Assembly (NCBI GenBank): GCA_032358255.1
Contig: JAULBX010025875.1
Span: forward strand, 1-54,650
Direction: 5' to 3'
Length of the DNA: 54,650 nt
DNA from: Heterotrichella gracilis
Taxonomy: Eukaryota > Sar > Xanthophyceae > Tribonematales > Xanthonemataceae
Each line of letters starts with the position of its first letter. Position 1 is the stretch's first letter. A model generated the notes under the pieces. The model saw only the letters and a program-made list of their open reading frames with translations, had not been told where the DNA came from and did no database searches. The position numbers and the translations under genes were made by a program. Positions 11,088 through 23,400 of the stretch are shown here, piece by piece.

Positions 11088-14000
11088 ATGTCCCTCCACA
11101 CAGACGACACAATGCTTAGCGCCCGCGCTTCAGCCTCTGTCATGCCCTTGTTGGTTGAATCCCCTGCCCCTCTTCTGGAGGGAAAACAGCTCCACTCCAC
11201 AGCTCAGATGTCCGACAGAAAAGCATCCATCGACACAAAGACAGCAACGGACCGAAAGGCATCTGTGAACCGAAAGGCGTCGGTAGATCACAGGCCCTCT
11301 GCAGCGCAACTATCCAAACCCCGCAGAGGGTCTACCATTGCCATCACCATCGGCCACAGGGTCCTTTCACGCAAACAGCGTACCGCCATCCTTAGAGTGC
11401 TCGACTCACCCCCTTGCCAGCTCCTCATTCTCTTCCTCCTCCTGTTTGCCCTCTTTGCCGCTGATGCGGTGGCCGCGGTTTCAGCACCTGACAGCGTAGG
11501 GCCATACATAGACGCGGTGCTGCTGATCTGCCTGGGGTTCTTCATGGTAGAGATCACGCTGGGTGTGCTGTGCCGAAGTAGCACCAGCAGGCTGACGCTA
11601 ATGCTGGATATAGTGGGGACCCTGTCTATCCTGGTGGACTTGACGTGGATCCAAGCGGCAATGGAGGGCTCGGGGGGGCACAACCAGGCCAACAGGTATG
11701 GATGCACACTAGCATGCTTGGCAACTTTATGTAATGCATGGCGAATGACAAGTCATGCATATCTGTGGCTTTATTATCCAAAAGGAAAGGTTGTCAGGCA
11801 CTCAATTCACTGCCGCATGACCAATACATGTTATCAGATATTGTAGCACCCATCACACCCATCACAGTGGGTCACGCACATGCGTTTATGTTGTTGGACA
11901 CACCGGCATTTACATCTTACCCACTGGGCAACACACGAATCACACCACATCACGTTTTCATCATGATACCTGTTTCCTGTATCACCAGAAATTTGGGTAC
12001 ATCAACCTCCCCAAAGGCCTCTCGTGCAGGGATGCCATCAGTGCAAATTGCTAGGCCACTAATCACACCTACAAGTACCACCCAGTGGAAAATGTGTCCA
12101 TATTTAAAGCCAACAGCACACCTTTGTGCACCATGTGCAGGAATGCCATCATGAGCACGCGGGCAAGCAGGCTCACCAGGGTTCTTAGGGTTATTCGAGT
12201 GCTGCGAGTGCTGCGCATTGTCACCCTTATCATGACCATGCTTGCTAAGAAAAAAGGGGACTCCAAGGAGACCTCTCCGTCTGCCATTGGGCAGAAAATA
12301 GCAGATTCAATTGCACACCAGGTCAGCGCCTCGGAATGCATAAGGGTTCATTAGTTATTTTGAGGTGACGCTTGTTGCTTCGGGGTATTTACGGCAATGG
12401 CAAGGGGTACAAAGCATATGTTGTCCAACAGCAGATGAGTATCGTGGAAAATATAGTAATTGGAGTACTATACATTCCAGACTACTATATATAGTAAACT
12501 AAAATATTGTAAAATCCAGAATACATAAATTAAGAACTGTGCTAAGCACCACGTGTTCTTAATGTATGCACAACCAGTGGACGCTGCCTAACACTATTAC
12601 CCTCATTGTGCAGGTTGCCCTTTTGGTCATCCTGGGCATGGTTGTTGCTGTGATGCTCAACTATGATCAGATTGACCAGGCAGCGGATGCGTTTGTGGTT
12701 GTGCTAGCGGGCTATGTGGGTAGCACTAGGGCACAGATGCAGCCACAAGTGGACAACTGCTTCAGGTAGGGTAACAGACGCAGGGCACAGATGCAGCCTA
12801 TATTGGACATTGGCTTTATTTAGGGATGCAGGGATTGGTGTTTTTGGGGGCTTGCGGTGAAATTTGGGGCGTATTCTGTACTGAGATTGTGCTACAGGCT
12901 GACTGCTGGTGCGGAATGCATGGCCTGGGCATAAACCTTAGTGGTATTTCGTCAATATGTTGAAAACAAACAGTAAAAGAGAAAAAACAGCATGTAAAGT
13001 GCCGAGGGTGGAAGGTGCCTTGTTTGCCTGAACAACTGTTGGCCCCCCAAGTTTATAGTCCCGTGTGTTGTGCTGCTCATTGCAATACTACAAATGTGGT
13101 ATATTTATTGTTCACCATTTTATATGACTGCATGTAATGCTGAAATGGTCATAACATGTTTTCTACTGCTGCCGCCAGATTCTTCAACACTACAGAACTC
13201 AACGCCGCCAGTGCGGTGAGCCTGGTGGTGGGGAATGAAACATTTCTGACTGGGAACACCATCAACCAGAGGGCTAAAGATAGGTAAGCAATGTGATGAC
13301 AAGCAACCATCGTGACTTTGTGCACCGTGGCACGTGCTAGCAAGCCTACACCGTGTAGACATTATATCTACAGGATACGGTTTCTGCAGTTCTAATTTTT
13401 GTTGCATGCATGTTCTGTTTTGTAATTTTTATTCCTTCCAAATACTAATGCGCTGACCCCACTCTCCCCATTGCCACAGCGCTCTGTATCTCAGCTCCCA
13501 TATGGATGTGGCCCTCCTCCTAGACATCTCAGGACGCAACCAGAAGTCCGCAATCTACAGCATTGGCATGATGCTGTGCATCATTGCCGAGCTTGCCATA
13601 TTCATCGCCATTTTAAACCACGGTATTGCCCAGGTATGGTAGGAATACGAGTGGGTAGGAGGTTACACTGTTACTCTAACCTGTTTGCTATCTTATTTCC
13701 CAGAGTGCATATTCAAGGACGAACTGCATATATATAGGTATAAGTTTACCGTGGGCATTCTTACATCATACAGGTGCTGGTGAAGCCGCTGGAGCGAATC
13801 TTCAACACCATCAAGACGCATGCGGCACAGGTCATGAAGGCACTGAAAGTAGATGAGGTGAGACTTACTCGCCCAATTGGGATAACTTCTACAATTGTGT
13901 CACACTTGTATGGTATTTGTAAATATAACAATAAAAACATTGAATAATACACCCAATGCTTGTTGCAGCCAGGTGCCTTGCAAGGCAAACAAACTATTGG

Positions 14001-17000
14001 TATGGATTGGAAAAGTATGATTCATGTACATTTTCTACACTGTGCGATGACGAAGACAAGTACCGTATATCTCCTGAACTTTTCACTTCAAAATACAGCT
14101 GTTACTAGTTTGTCTCCCCCTCACGTTTAGGAGGAGGCCACTAATGAGGGTGGTGAGGAGAGCGAAGTTAATGAGATGAGCACTGTGGAGGTGGCGGTGG
14201 AGAAGATGGCACGCTTGGTGTGCCATGTGGGCAACAGTAACAACAACAACAACCTCATCAGCAAGGTCCTGCAGGTGGGTGCCCATGCAACTCTACAGAA
14301 TATCAACAATTAGAAGATGTCAAAACAACAGAAGATAATCGCGATCAACAGGGTTGATCTAGTGCCATATTTGTGGTTGGACAAGCCCATATTAGTGGTA
14401 ATTTTTGACCAGGCCCATCCAATCAACTGCACTTAAGATGCAGGCAGCAGCGCTGCATGTGCAGTAGTATCAGAACTCCCTCTGAGTAGCTTACAAGCAA
14501 CCCCCAACCCCCTGCGCTATCACCGAATACTTCACTATTATCTTTGTAGGAAAGCAATGCTGACCAGAGCACGCAGCAGTGGCTAAACCAGTACGTGGAT
14601 AACCCTGGGCCATCCCTGGGAGCCGTGCCTGAGAAGCTGCCCATGCAAAAAAAGAAGAGCTCTCTCATGGGTGCGCAGAACTAGCTTGTAATCCTCTGCA
14701 TTGTCCTCAAAACATGTCCTCTTCTGGGTAGGATCGTATCGTTGCTGTGATTGCAGTAATCATGGCGAAGGACTCCTCGGGTCAATTGAAAAACAGAAGG
14801 ATTCCCCAGTTCCCACTTCCTACCACACGAAAGCTCAACAGTCTCTTGTACTCAGGTCACGACAAGATTCACCGCAAATCTGTGGATTCCTCCGGAGGCA
14901 TCAAGGCACACAGAGAGTCAAATGCGTCAAGGCAGAGTGGAGTTGGGGGCAACCAGCTAAACCAGCTGGGTCTGTCTTTCAAAGAGGAGGAAGAGGGCAC
15001 AGGGCTGAACAGCGTGGCTTGGAACTCTGCCAACCCACAAAATGCACAGGTGGAAACAAAACAGTGCCAGTTTATACTTAAAAGAAACAATTGAAACTAG
15101 AGAATTGTGACTAGTGTGCAGTCTGCATTTGACGCATACAATTGCAACGCCAAGGAACAAGTTTGAGGGATAATGGCAACAAAAATTTTTATACTCAAGC
15201 TGCCTGTCCATCTTCACGTGCGTTGCATATGCTTGGAAGTATAGATGCATCAAGTAATGGCATGTTGACCTCGCTAAGTTGCATATATTAAAATTCCTGC
15301 CTGTGTGAGTTTTCTCAGCTGGTTTGTTTTGAGCTGGTTTGTTTTTCACTGGCCTCCCACAGGATCTGTTGGCGCATACTGTGTCTTCGGTGGATGCCTC
15401 AGTGCTTGATACCTGGCGCTTTGACGTGCTTGCCTACCCGCCCGACCAGCTGCCACCCATGGTGTGCGCCATGTTTGCCCACCTGGGGCTGGTTGTGTAC
15501 AAGGGGGAAAACATGGATGGGAGCCAGGCAGAAGGGTTTGTGGAGCTGGAGGTTCTGCACGCGTTTGTGAAGGAGGTAAGCAGATATTGGGGAAAAGATT
15601 GCCAATCCATGAAGACTGGCAGTTTTCCGTGATGCAACTTTGTAGACTGGTCTATGTTGAGAAAGCCGGTGCTGTGATGGTATCAGCAGTGCCAAGTCAG
15701 GCCTTGAATGGCGGCGCAAGATGCCGGAATGTAGAGCTGGCTATTGATTTTGCTGAACAGGATTGTGTGAAAGTCAAGTTTTGTTTTATGTATATTTTCA
15801 CACTTGCTGTTACAAAATTTTGCATATGATGATGTGTATTAAAAAAAAAATGTTTGCAGAAATATCCCGTCTGATTTATTTCTAGTATTATCCTGTTTTC
15901 TTGCAGGTCCTCTCCCGTTACCAGGACGTGCCCTACCACAATCTGTTCCACTGCTGCGATGTTACACACGGCGTGTATCGCCTCATCAGCCTCACCCTTG
16001 GCCGCACACACATGCCGGCCAAGGAGCGGTTTGCGCTCATGGTGGCGGCGGTGTGCCACGACATAGACCACCCAGGTGCGGACTCTTGCCGATGTGTGAG
16101 AGTATCAGGACCACACTTGCCTGCTGTCCTAGACCTGCAGTATATATAAGACAAATTCCAAGATTAAACCACCAAGAAATTAAAGTAAAGTATATCTCCT
16201 AGCACGACCACACTGCATGTGCCTGCACTGGTGGCGATGAATGGACGTAGGCCAGTTGAGGTAGGAAGTCTGTCGCTACATGGCCTCGTAGGCCTGTATT
16301 AAAAAAAAATGCAAAGGAGAATTTAAACGAAACAAAATTCTTTACCATATATGCATGACATGGATATGTAGGATGGTTATACAGAGTACACCACAGATAT
16401 GACCACTGTGTTGTACCCCATCAATTCCCCACCCCGTCACGAAGCAATACAGAATATTTTAAGAATTTGTTAGAAAGCCCCCTATTTCTATCATTTTGTT
16501 TTAGAACCGTACAACGCTGCCTTTCCGCAGGGCTGAACAACCTGTACCTCATCAACTCCCGCCACCATCTGGCCACTACCTACAACGACAACTCAGTGCT
16601 GGAGAACAGGCACATCGCATGCCTCTACTCACTCATTGCTGAGAAGCCAGAGTTAAACATCTTCTCGCGGCTGAGCACGGACGTTTGGAAGGAAGTCCGG
16701 AAGGGTATCATTGCATCGGTGCTCCACACGGACATGGTCAACCACTTCCCCATGGTGTCCAAGGTGACTAAGTGGTCAATTAGCTTATTTGGTTGTAATA
16801 AAGTACGCAGCACTGAACTTATGGGCGACAGCTGTGCTGGCCATGCTCTGCCTGCCACAACTTCCACCATGCCAGTGTAAACAAACCTACAAGGAACTCA
16901 ACACACTGCATGCGTCATTACCACATACAAAATAAAAAGAGTTACTATCTGCCGGTGTATTATTATCTTACTCATATTCTTCTGCAGTTGGAGGTGTTCA

Positions 17001-18850
17001 TCGAGCTCCACTCAGGTGAGCTGGCAGCGCTGGAGCGGGAGTCGCAGCAGCTGGCACTGGAGGGTGCTGACCTGGGGTCTGCAGGTGCCACCAGCCGCAT
17101 CAACCTGTTTGCCACGCCGGAGGACCGCCAGTTTGTGCTCAATGTGCTGTTGCACTGCTCCGATATCAGCAACCCAATGAAGCCGCTGTTCATCAGCGAA
17201 AAGTAAGTACTCGGTAAAAACAGTTGAAAAGTGAGGGATTTTCCCTTGTAGGTACTGTTTTCAATCGTGTCGGCACTGTGGATATTATTTGGGGCCCAGC
17301 AGTTAGGAACATATCTGTTGCAAGGAGCTCTGTCAATTGACCACATTCTGTGGCGTTTGTATTATGCCTGAATCCACTGTATATACCGGGCATTGTGATT
17401 GCAGGTGGACGGATCGCGTCATGGATGAGTTTTTCAGGCAAGGAGACCTGGAGCGGTCCCAGGGGTTGCCTCTGTCACCGATGACGGATAGGGAAAAGAC
17501 CTCCACCCCAATGTCCCAAATCAACTTCATTGAATTCATTGTGGCACCCCTATTTGCGCACGTAAGTGTTGCAGTTGGTAAAAATAAATACGTTGCCAAT
17601 TTAAGGGCAGCTGAGGCGTCTCTGTTCCTGTACGCAAATACGTAGAAGAGCTGTCAGACTCAGTAACATGATGCCTCAAGCAACCCTTTTTGCTGCTTTG
17701 CAATTCGGTTCCATTCAGCATGGTTTGGAAGGGAATTCTGTTCTCCGAGAGTCGTGTAGTGGCCAACAATTGCGACAATAAACACCATACAATAACTCGA
17801 ACTCAAGGAGTATTTTCTATATGAATTGTGAATGATGCATGCAGCTATGGGCTGGAATTAGGGACTGCATGCCTCCTCCTGGTAGGGGCCCCAGGCAGTC
17901 CTCCCACTAATCAGATTACAATTTTTGTTTCATTTCACTCAACATGGGCACGAAAGGCATGTTTACCTCTTACCTTGATGCCATTTGCAGGTCTCCAAGA
18001 TATTTCCCGAGGCACGCACCCTCATGAGATTCATGTCGGACAACCGTGCCCATTGGCATGAGCGCGCACTCATAGAGGTTGAGGCAGATGGAAACAAGAC
18101 ACAGGAGGAGAAGGAGGCTGAGAAGGTAAGGCCCTTAAAATGGTTATTCCGAGTTATTTCATATTGGACATAAAAGCTCTACATTTATTAGCTGTTTATA
18201 CTGTTTTATCAGTAGACCAAACCATCGCATATTTTCACGTTTGCGAATGCGGTCAATACCATACTTTGGGTAAGCCACTTTCCGCCACCAAGCTGTTGCC
18301 ACTCTGCAGAAAAAGCTGGTTGGCCGCATGCAAGCCTTTTCAGCCAAGTACAGGGAATGCATCCCTGTTGACATGCACAGCCGCACACAGACGACGTCAT
18401 GTGGCCAGATCCAGCCCACAGGCAGTGCAACAGGCAAGTCTTCTCATTCACAACAATTTGCACAAGGCAGTAGACCGGTTCGTCATATCATTTCCAGCAG
18501 GACTGCCAAATCAGGAGTAACTGTAGTAAATGTACATCACTAATGTGCATAAAGTTCAAAGTAAGTTATATATACTAAATAATCTCATGAGCAAGCAACA
18601 TTGATGGATGAAGATGGAAATCTAAATACGTATGCATTTATCTGTAACTTACTTCACTACTGTACACGTGACAGGTAAACACGCTGCAGTGGCGGGCAGA
18701 CATGGCGATTCCCAGCAAGTAGAGACGCCAGCAGCGGCCCCCAACCACACGCGCAACGTTCACAGCATATTTGCCAGGGGTGCCAGGAACCTAGGCCAGG
18801 AGAAGCAGGCATCTGGCGCATCGCATCAGTCCCCTTCGGGTGTTGTGTGA
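11088..18850 (+). CDS. Voltage-sensor domain fused to a class I 3',5'-cyclic-nucleotide phosphodiesterase
   Basis: Seventeen phase-consistent exons give 1087 aa: 11088-11695, 12141-12321, 12614-12765, 13179-13283, 13480-13633, 13774-13857, 14131-14274, 14550-14670, 14757-15049, 15363-15575, 15907-16075, 16531-16763, 16988-17202, 17405-17561, 17991-18125, 18310-18433 and 18675-18850. Domains in order: a basic, serine-rich N terminus with three RKAS motifs and one RRGS (residues 44-82); S1 (about 111-132), S2 (141-162, with E155), S3 (171-188, with D174 and D184) and S4 (arginines 210, 213, 216, 219, 222, 225, 228); a further membrane helix (264-279); a loop of about 93 residues with NTT and NET sequons; a second helix (373-395) followed by a HAMP-like KPLERIFNTIKTHA; a low-complexity linker (430-610); and the PDEase_I domain (about 615-990). 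Catalytic residues are present: H696 in YHNLFH, H700, H736-D737 in CHDIDHPG, D878 in HCSDISNP, and purine-site Q929/F932 in SQINF. It should hydrolyse cAMP and/or cGMP at a membrane under voltage control. No pore loop is seen. The last intron is GC-AG. The start is the first in-frame ATG of exon 1; upstream 5' exons cannot be excluded. Confidence 0.93.
18434..18674 (+). other. GC-AG intron (last intron of the voltage-sensor phosphodiesterase)
   Basis: The donor reads ACAG|GCAAGT, which is consensus except for GC in place of GT, and the acceptor is GTGACAG. Joining phase 1 to phase 1 continues the reading frame for 58 more codons to a TGA. No nearby GT donor keeps that frame open to the same end. 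Confidence 0.7.
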
Positions 18851-20486
18851 GGAGGTTCTCTTTATAAGATGTAGTTATCTCGGCGTCCTGGCCAGTTGAG
18901 CCGCTCATGGAAGCATGCCAGGACAATCATTGCTCAAGATTTGTTTATGGACCTGTAAGTGCCGCAATACCGTATTAGGCTTTTATGGCATATCTAAAGG
19001 CTCGAAAATTTCATGTATTATTGTAGGTGCTAGAGGTAGTATAATTCACAGGATCCACGGGCAGCCCAGGCTGATTGATTGGGCATGCAAAATGTTTACT
19101 TGCAATTGCATTCATTTGCATTAATGTTCTTAGCGCTATACTATATTGTGACAACTGCCACTGGCGGTGACAGTGGCATGCCATGTGGCATGGCATGGTG
19201 CTACTGGCTTCAGCAGACCTTGTCCAACATTGGAATTTATGATAGTATGCACTGTATATTTGCAGAACATGCCATGATGGCATCGCTGATGCGCGACAGT
19301 CGCATAGTAACTGAAGTGTCATTCTTTCAAAGAGGGCCACGATTTCATCTTACAACACATCAGTCTCAGATCATTGAATCATAATCACGTTGGATTCCCG
19401 GCCCGGTAAGATGTAAGGTGAGAGTTTCCTCAAGCCAATTGTGATTTCCAATTCAAATTAGTAATTGAATGAAAATGACAAGCGGCATTTTGATCTTGCC
19501 AATGATATATTCATAAGAACCATTGACAATTGTGAGCCATACGTATACATGTACATTTTACTTAGAGTTAGAACATATACCAGAAATGGGGAACATTTCC
19601 CCCAGCTGGGCTAGGGGAAAATACCAGCACTACCGCAGCAGCAGCGTAACCTGCCCGGGCACAAGGTACATGTGGAGCGGGCGCCTGCTGCTGGGGAGGG
19701 GGAGCGGAAACACATGGGCTTGCCAACTCCCCCCGCAGCAGTCCTGACCAGGTGTAAGCCAACACGCCCTGGGGCTACCACACAGGGGGAGAGAGGTGTG
19801 TACCTATTGATACATACGATCATAGTATGTAGTACACACTGGCATGTGCTCAAGTGCCAAGTGGCCGCGGCAGTAGATTGCCCGAAGCGTTCAACAGATT
19901 TTCAAGTTTAAAATCTACAAGCGTCGCCCGAGGCGATGTCCACTTCTGTTCAGTGGACATGGTCATGGTCGTTATCAATTGGATTTTCCTAATCTAGTTG
20001 AGAAAGTTTACTTATCATTATCATTAACAGGGTCTGATTTTCAATGGATCACTGAACACATGCCAGCTCAGCTTTTAGGCTTGTAGCTGAGACGTAGTTG
20101 GTATTTATATTGGCTGTGACTGCCAAAGTCAGCTTGGAGTGGCAGTCATGGTGTCCCAGTAGGCACTGCCCCCTAGTAGGCTGTGCCGCGCTTGCAAGGC
20201 CACCAAATCAGAAACGGCTAACAAAGAAAAAGGTAAATGATTCGCAATCATCTGGTAAAATAGCATTATGTTCCCTTTTTGTTTTCCCTTATATGGACAA
20301 AACCCTAGTATTATGTTGCAAAACATTCTGGACAGCTACCCATCATCAGCATCGTCCCACGCGGGCGCCATCATCATGATCACAAAAAGCCTCCATTTCT
20401 GCCCGCCTAACATGCTGTAACGCCATCATGATGATCACTAACGCTGGCACAAGATGAGCGATTCCTTGCAACCGAGGAGCCCACCC
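18851..20486. other. Intergenic region between convergent genes
   Basis: This 1.6-kb region holds the 3' UTRs of the phosphodiesterase (+) and PIH protein (-) genes. I see no supported exon. A short perfect hairpin lies at 19936-19960: 8-bp arms ATGTCCAC and GTGGACAT with a 9-nt loop. Repeated GGCATG words occur near 19175-19200. Confidence 0.5.
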
Positions 20487-23400
20487 TCAATCCAGCTCCT
20501 CTGCCAAGTCCAATTGGATGCGTGGGACAAAGCTGATTTCACCACTGGTAAGCTCTGCAGTGGACTCCACATTGGGTGCACATTGTTGATCGCCAATTGT
20601 GTTGATGGAAACGGATTCCTTCACCATTGGGTCCATGGCACCTGTAGCGGTCACCGCAGCTGGATGTACTGCTAGCAGCGCTGGCTCTGGTGGAAAGTCA
20701 GATGCATGACCAGCAGTGGCTGCATCAGCTGTATCTTGTATTCCAGACTTGCTCAACGGGGAATTGGAGTCATGCTGTCCTTTGCCTTGTGGATCCCCTT
20801 CAGCAACCTTGTGCTCGCATTGCAACAGTTCATGCCTGAATTGGTCCAAATCTACGCTGGAGCGTCTGTGATGCTGCTTGCTATCTGCGCCATCAGGAGA
20901 TCCAAGGAGGCTCTTGCGCCCCTCCATCATGTCGCCGCTTTCATCCAGCGCAGATCGACCCCATGATTCGTCCATGAGCGCCTTCCGGAAGTATTCATCA
21001 GGAAGCTGAGAGGTGTCTACAAAGGTCCCATCCTCCACTCCCGCTGGGATGACTGGGCTGGGGTACATCTCTGGATCGTAGTCAGTCATCTGGTCAAGAT
21101 CTTTCAAGCCACGACCAAGCAGATCTGCTTCCTGACCATCTTCAGCTGCATCATCTGAAATAGAATACACCCCATTTTTTGTCCAAGTACCTCAAACAAG
21201 ATTTTAAATGGGATCATTCAGTAACACCACACAATTGAGCAGCCTGCTCTAAGCTAGCATTACACTGGGTAATGGGATTTTGAAAAGTGTGTCGAGTGGG
21301 GATTAGGACAATGGACGGAGTTGGTACAAGGTGAATGCCCTATACATCCTTCACCAATGCAGGTGACAACAGAGAGTTCAAAGGCATGCAGCAAAACCTT
21401 GCTCTGCATGCATTATCACAACTTGTCTCACCTGTCACGGTATCGCCTGGCTCTCCTGAAAGGATGCCACCGGCCAATGCCTCAGACGGACCTCCTGGCT
21501 CAATGCCACCTGTCACTGCAGCACCTGTCACTGCATCACCTGGCACTGCAGATTCACCCACTTCTGATCCATGCGCTGCATCCCCATTGGCAGCAGCTGC
21601 AGGCTGGGGAGCTTTTCTAGCGGGCTTGGGTGTTGGCACGCGCCCAAGAACAGGCAGGAACACCTTTAGCACTCGAGATTCGCTGATGAACTTTGCTGTT
21701 GCTGTTTCCACATCAAACATGTACTTGAATTCCTGTTGGAGCTTGTACATCCCAGGGACAGCAAGAGTGAGGGCACTGGGCGCCACATCCAGCTCAATGC
21801 AGCTGATGTCTCCCAATTTGGGGAGAATGATGCGCGCTTCGATTGCCTGGCAGGGAAAAGCTACGCGGTTCAGTGTCATGCATCACAGCACGCCCTGTAA
21901 TCCAGTGCGCCTATTCAAGGACAGGCTGCATAGTTTTTTATTTACAAAAATGCCGTTATTTTGCATTACATCAATACCATGATTAGCGGTCAGAAGTTGC
22001 ACCCCCAGGACCAGCCTGGAAGGTACCAGGACTGGATGACTCAAGTGTGATCATACCCATGCCTGCGCGCTAAACACCAAGTTCGATTATATTCGGGAGC
22101 GGGCAGGCTTTTTGCCTGTCATTACATTGTAGGGTAACTGCATAACACCGCCAGGGTCAATAGAAGACGGGTATGGCCACTAGGATGTGCACGAAGCTTT
22201 CCATGACCAATACTAACAGTGATACATCCCCCATTGCTAGCCACAATGCACTAAGATGCACCATGGCAGAGGAGATGGCTTGGCCCACCGCCCAGCTTTG
22301 CACATATATATGTGCACATCTATAGGGCCAGAAATACTCACATACATCACGGGATAGCGGTTCTGAATCACACTGCAAGCATGCACTGCCAGTGTGAATT
22401 TGTAAATAGTTTACAATGTAGCAAATGGTTAGCATGTTGCGGAAAGGATCCCTCGAGCCCCCGGCTGCACTCACCGATGGGAAAGTGGGATCATACTTCA
22501 GATTTCTGCCTGCATCCCCCCATGCACCTGACAAGTCAGCGTCGTAAATGTGAACCAAATTACAGATCGGGGTCTCCTGCAAACATACATTGCTTTTTGC
22601 CTCTCTGTGTACTCAGTGTTCTTTGTATAAAAACAATACCCACTATATCCGGGCTGCCATACCCTTACCAATGTATGTTGCTTGGAGCAAAATGATGCAT
22701 CCATCTGCCTTTAAATTGTTATTTGAAACTATGACCTAACCTCCTACGATGCAATCCTGCATGGCTGGCAACTCGGATACCAGCGCCATGCAAGTAGGAG
22801 CACTCATACCGTCAGCACTCCTTCCTCTCCCGGCAGTAAAAAATGCGTACCTCGCCATCAATTTCATCTTGATTTTCATCTGCAGCTGCTGTTTCTTCAG
22901 AGAATGCGGCTCCAGTGACAACTGAGCTGCGCCGGGACTTGAAATTCTCGGATACCTCTGAAGAGGCATGGTGGTACTGACCTGTGCTTATTGGTGACAC
23001 CATTGACGTGCGCCTGACCTCCGAATTCCTTGGCGGGATTGGGAGATCGGACAGGACACTACGTCCAGCATGCTCAGGCCTGGAAGCCTGAGCAGCGTCC
23101 TGATGACCATCTGCCAAAGGCTGTGAGACAGATCCTTGTAGATCTTCAGGAAGCGGACTATGTGCAGGCGCAGCTTCACCAGCCTCGACTGATTCCTGCT
23201 GAACCGAAGTGCATTGGTTGCTTTTGCTCTGCTTGGAGGTATCCGATGCACCAACAGTTTGTGTGGCAGGTTTGCTGGCGGGTCTAGTGCCACTGGCAAG
23301 CTGGGCTTGTAGAAAATCAGTCGCCTGCAGCCCATGCTGTGGAGGGACCATTCCCATTGCTTGGCCATGTTCCCCAGGTGATTTTAGGGCCAATACAGAT

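Noticed and set aside
12141..13633. A complete voltage-gated K+ channel (S1-S6 with pore)
   Set aside because: There is no selectivity-filter motif such as T-x-G-Y-G and no pore helix; the segment between the fifth and sixth helices is about 93 residues, polar and glycosylation-prone.
20487..23287. Several plus-strand open frames over the PIH gene
   Set aside because: They mirror the Ser/Gln/Pro-rich disordered exons on the minus strand and show no domain or splice logic of their own.
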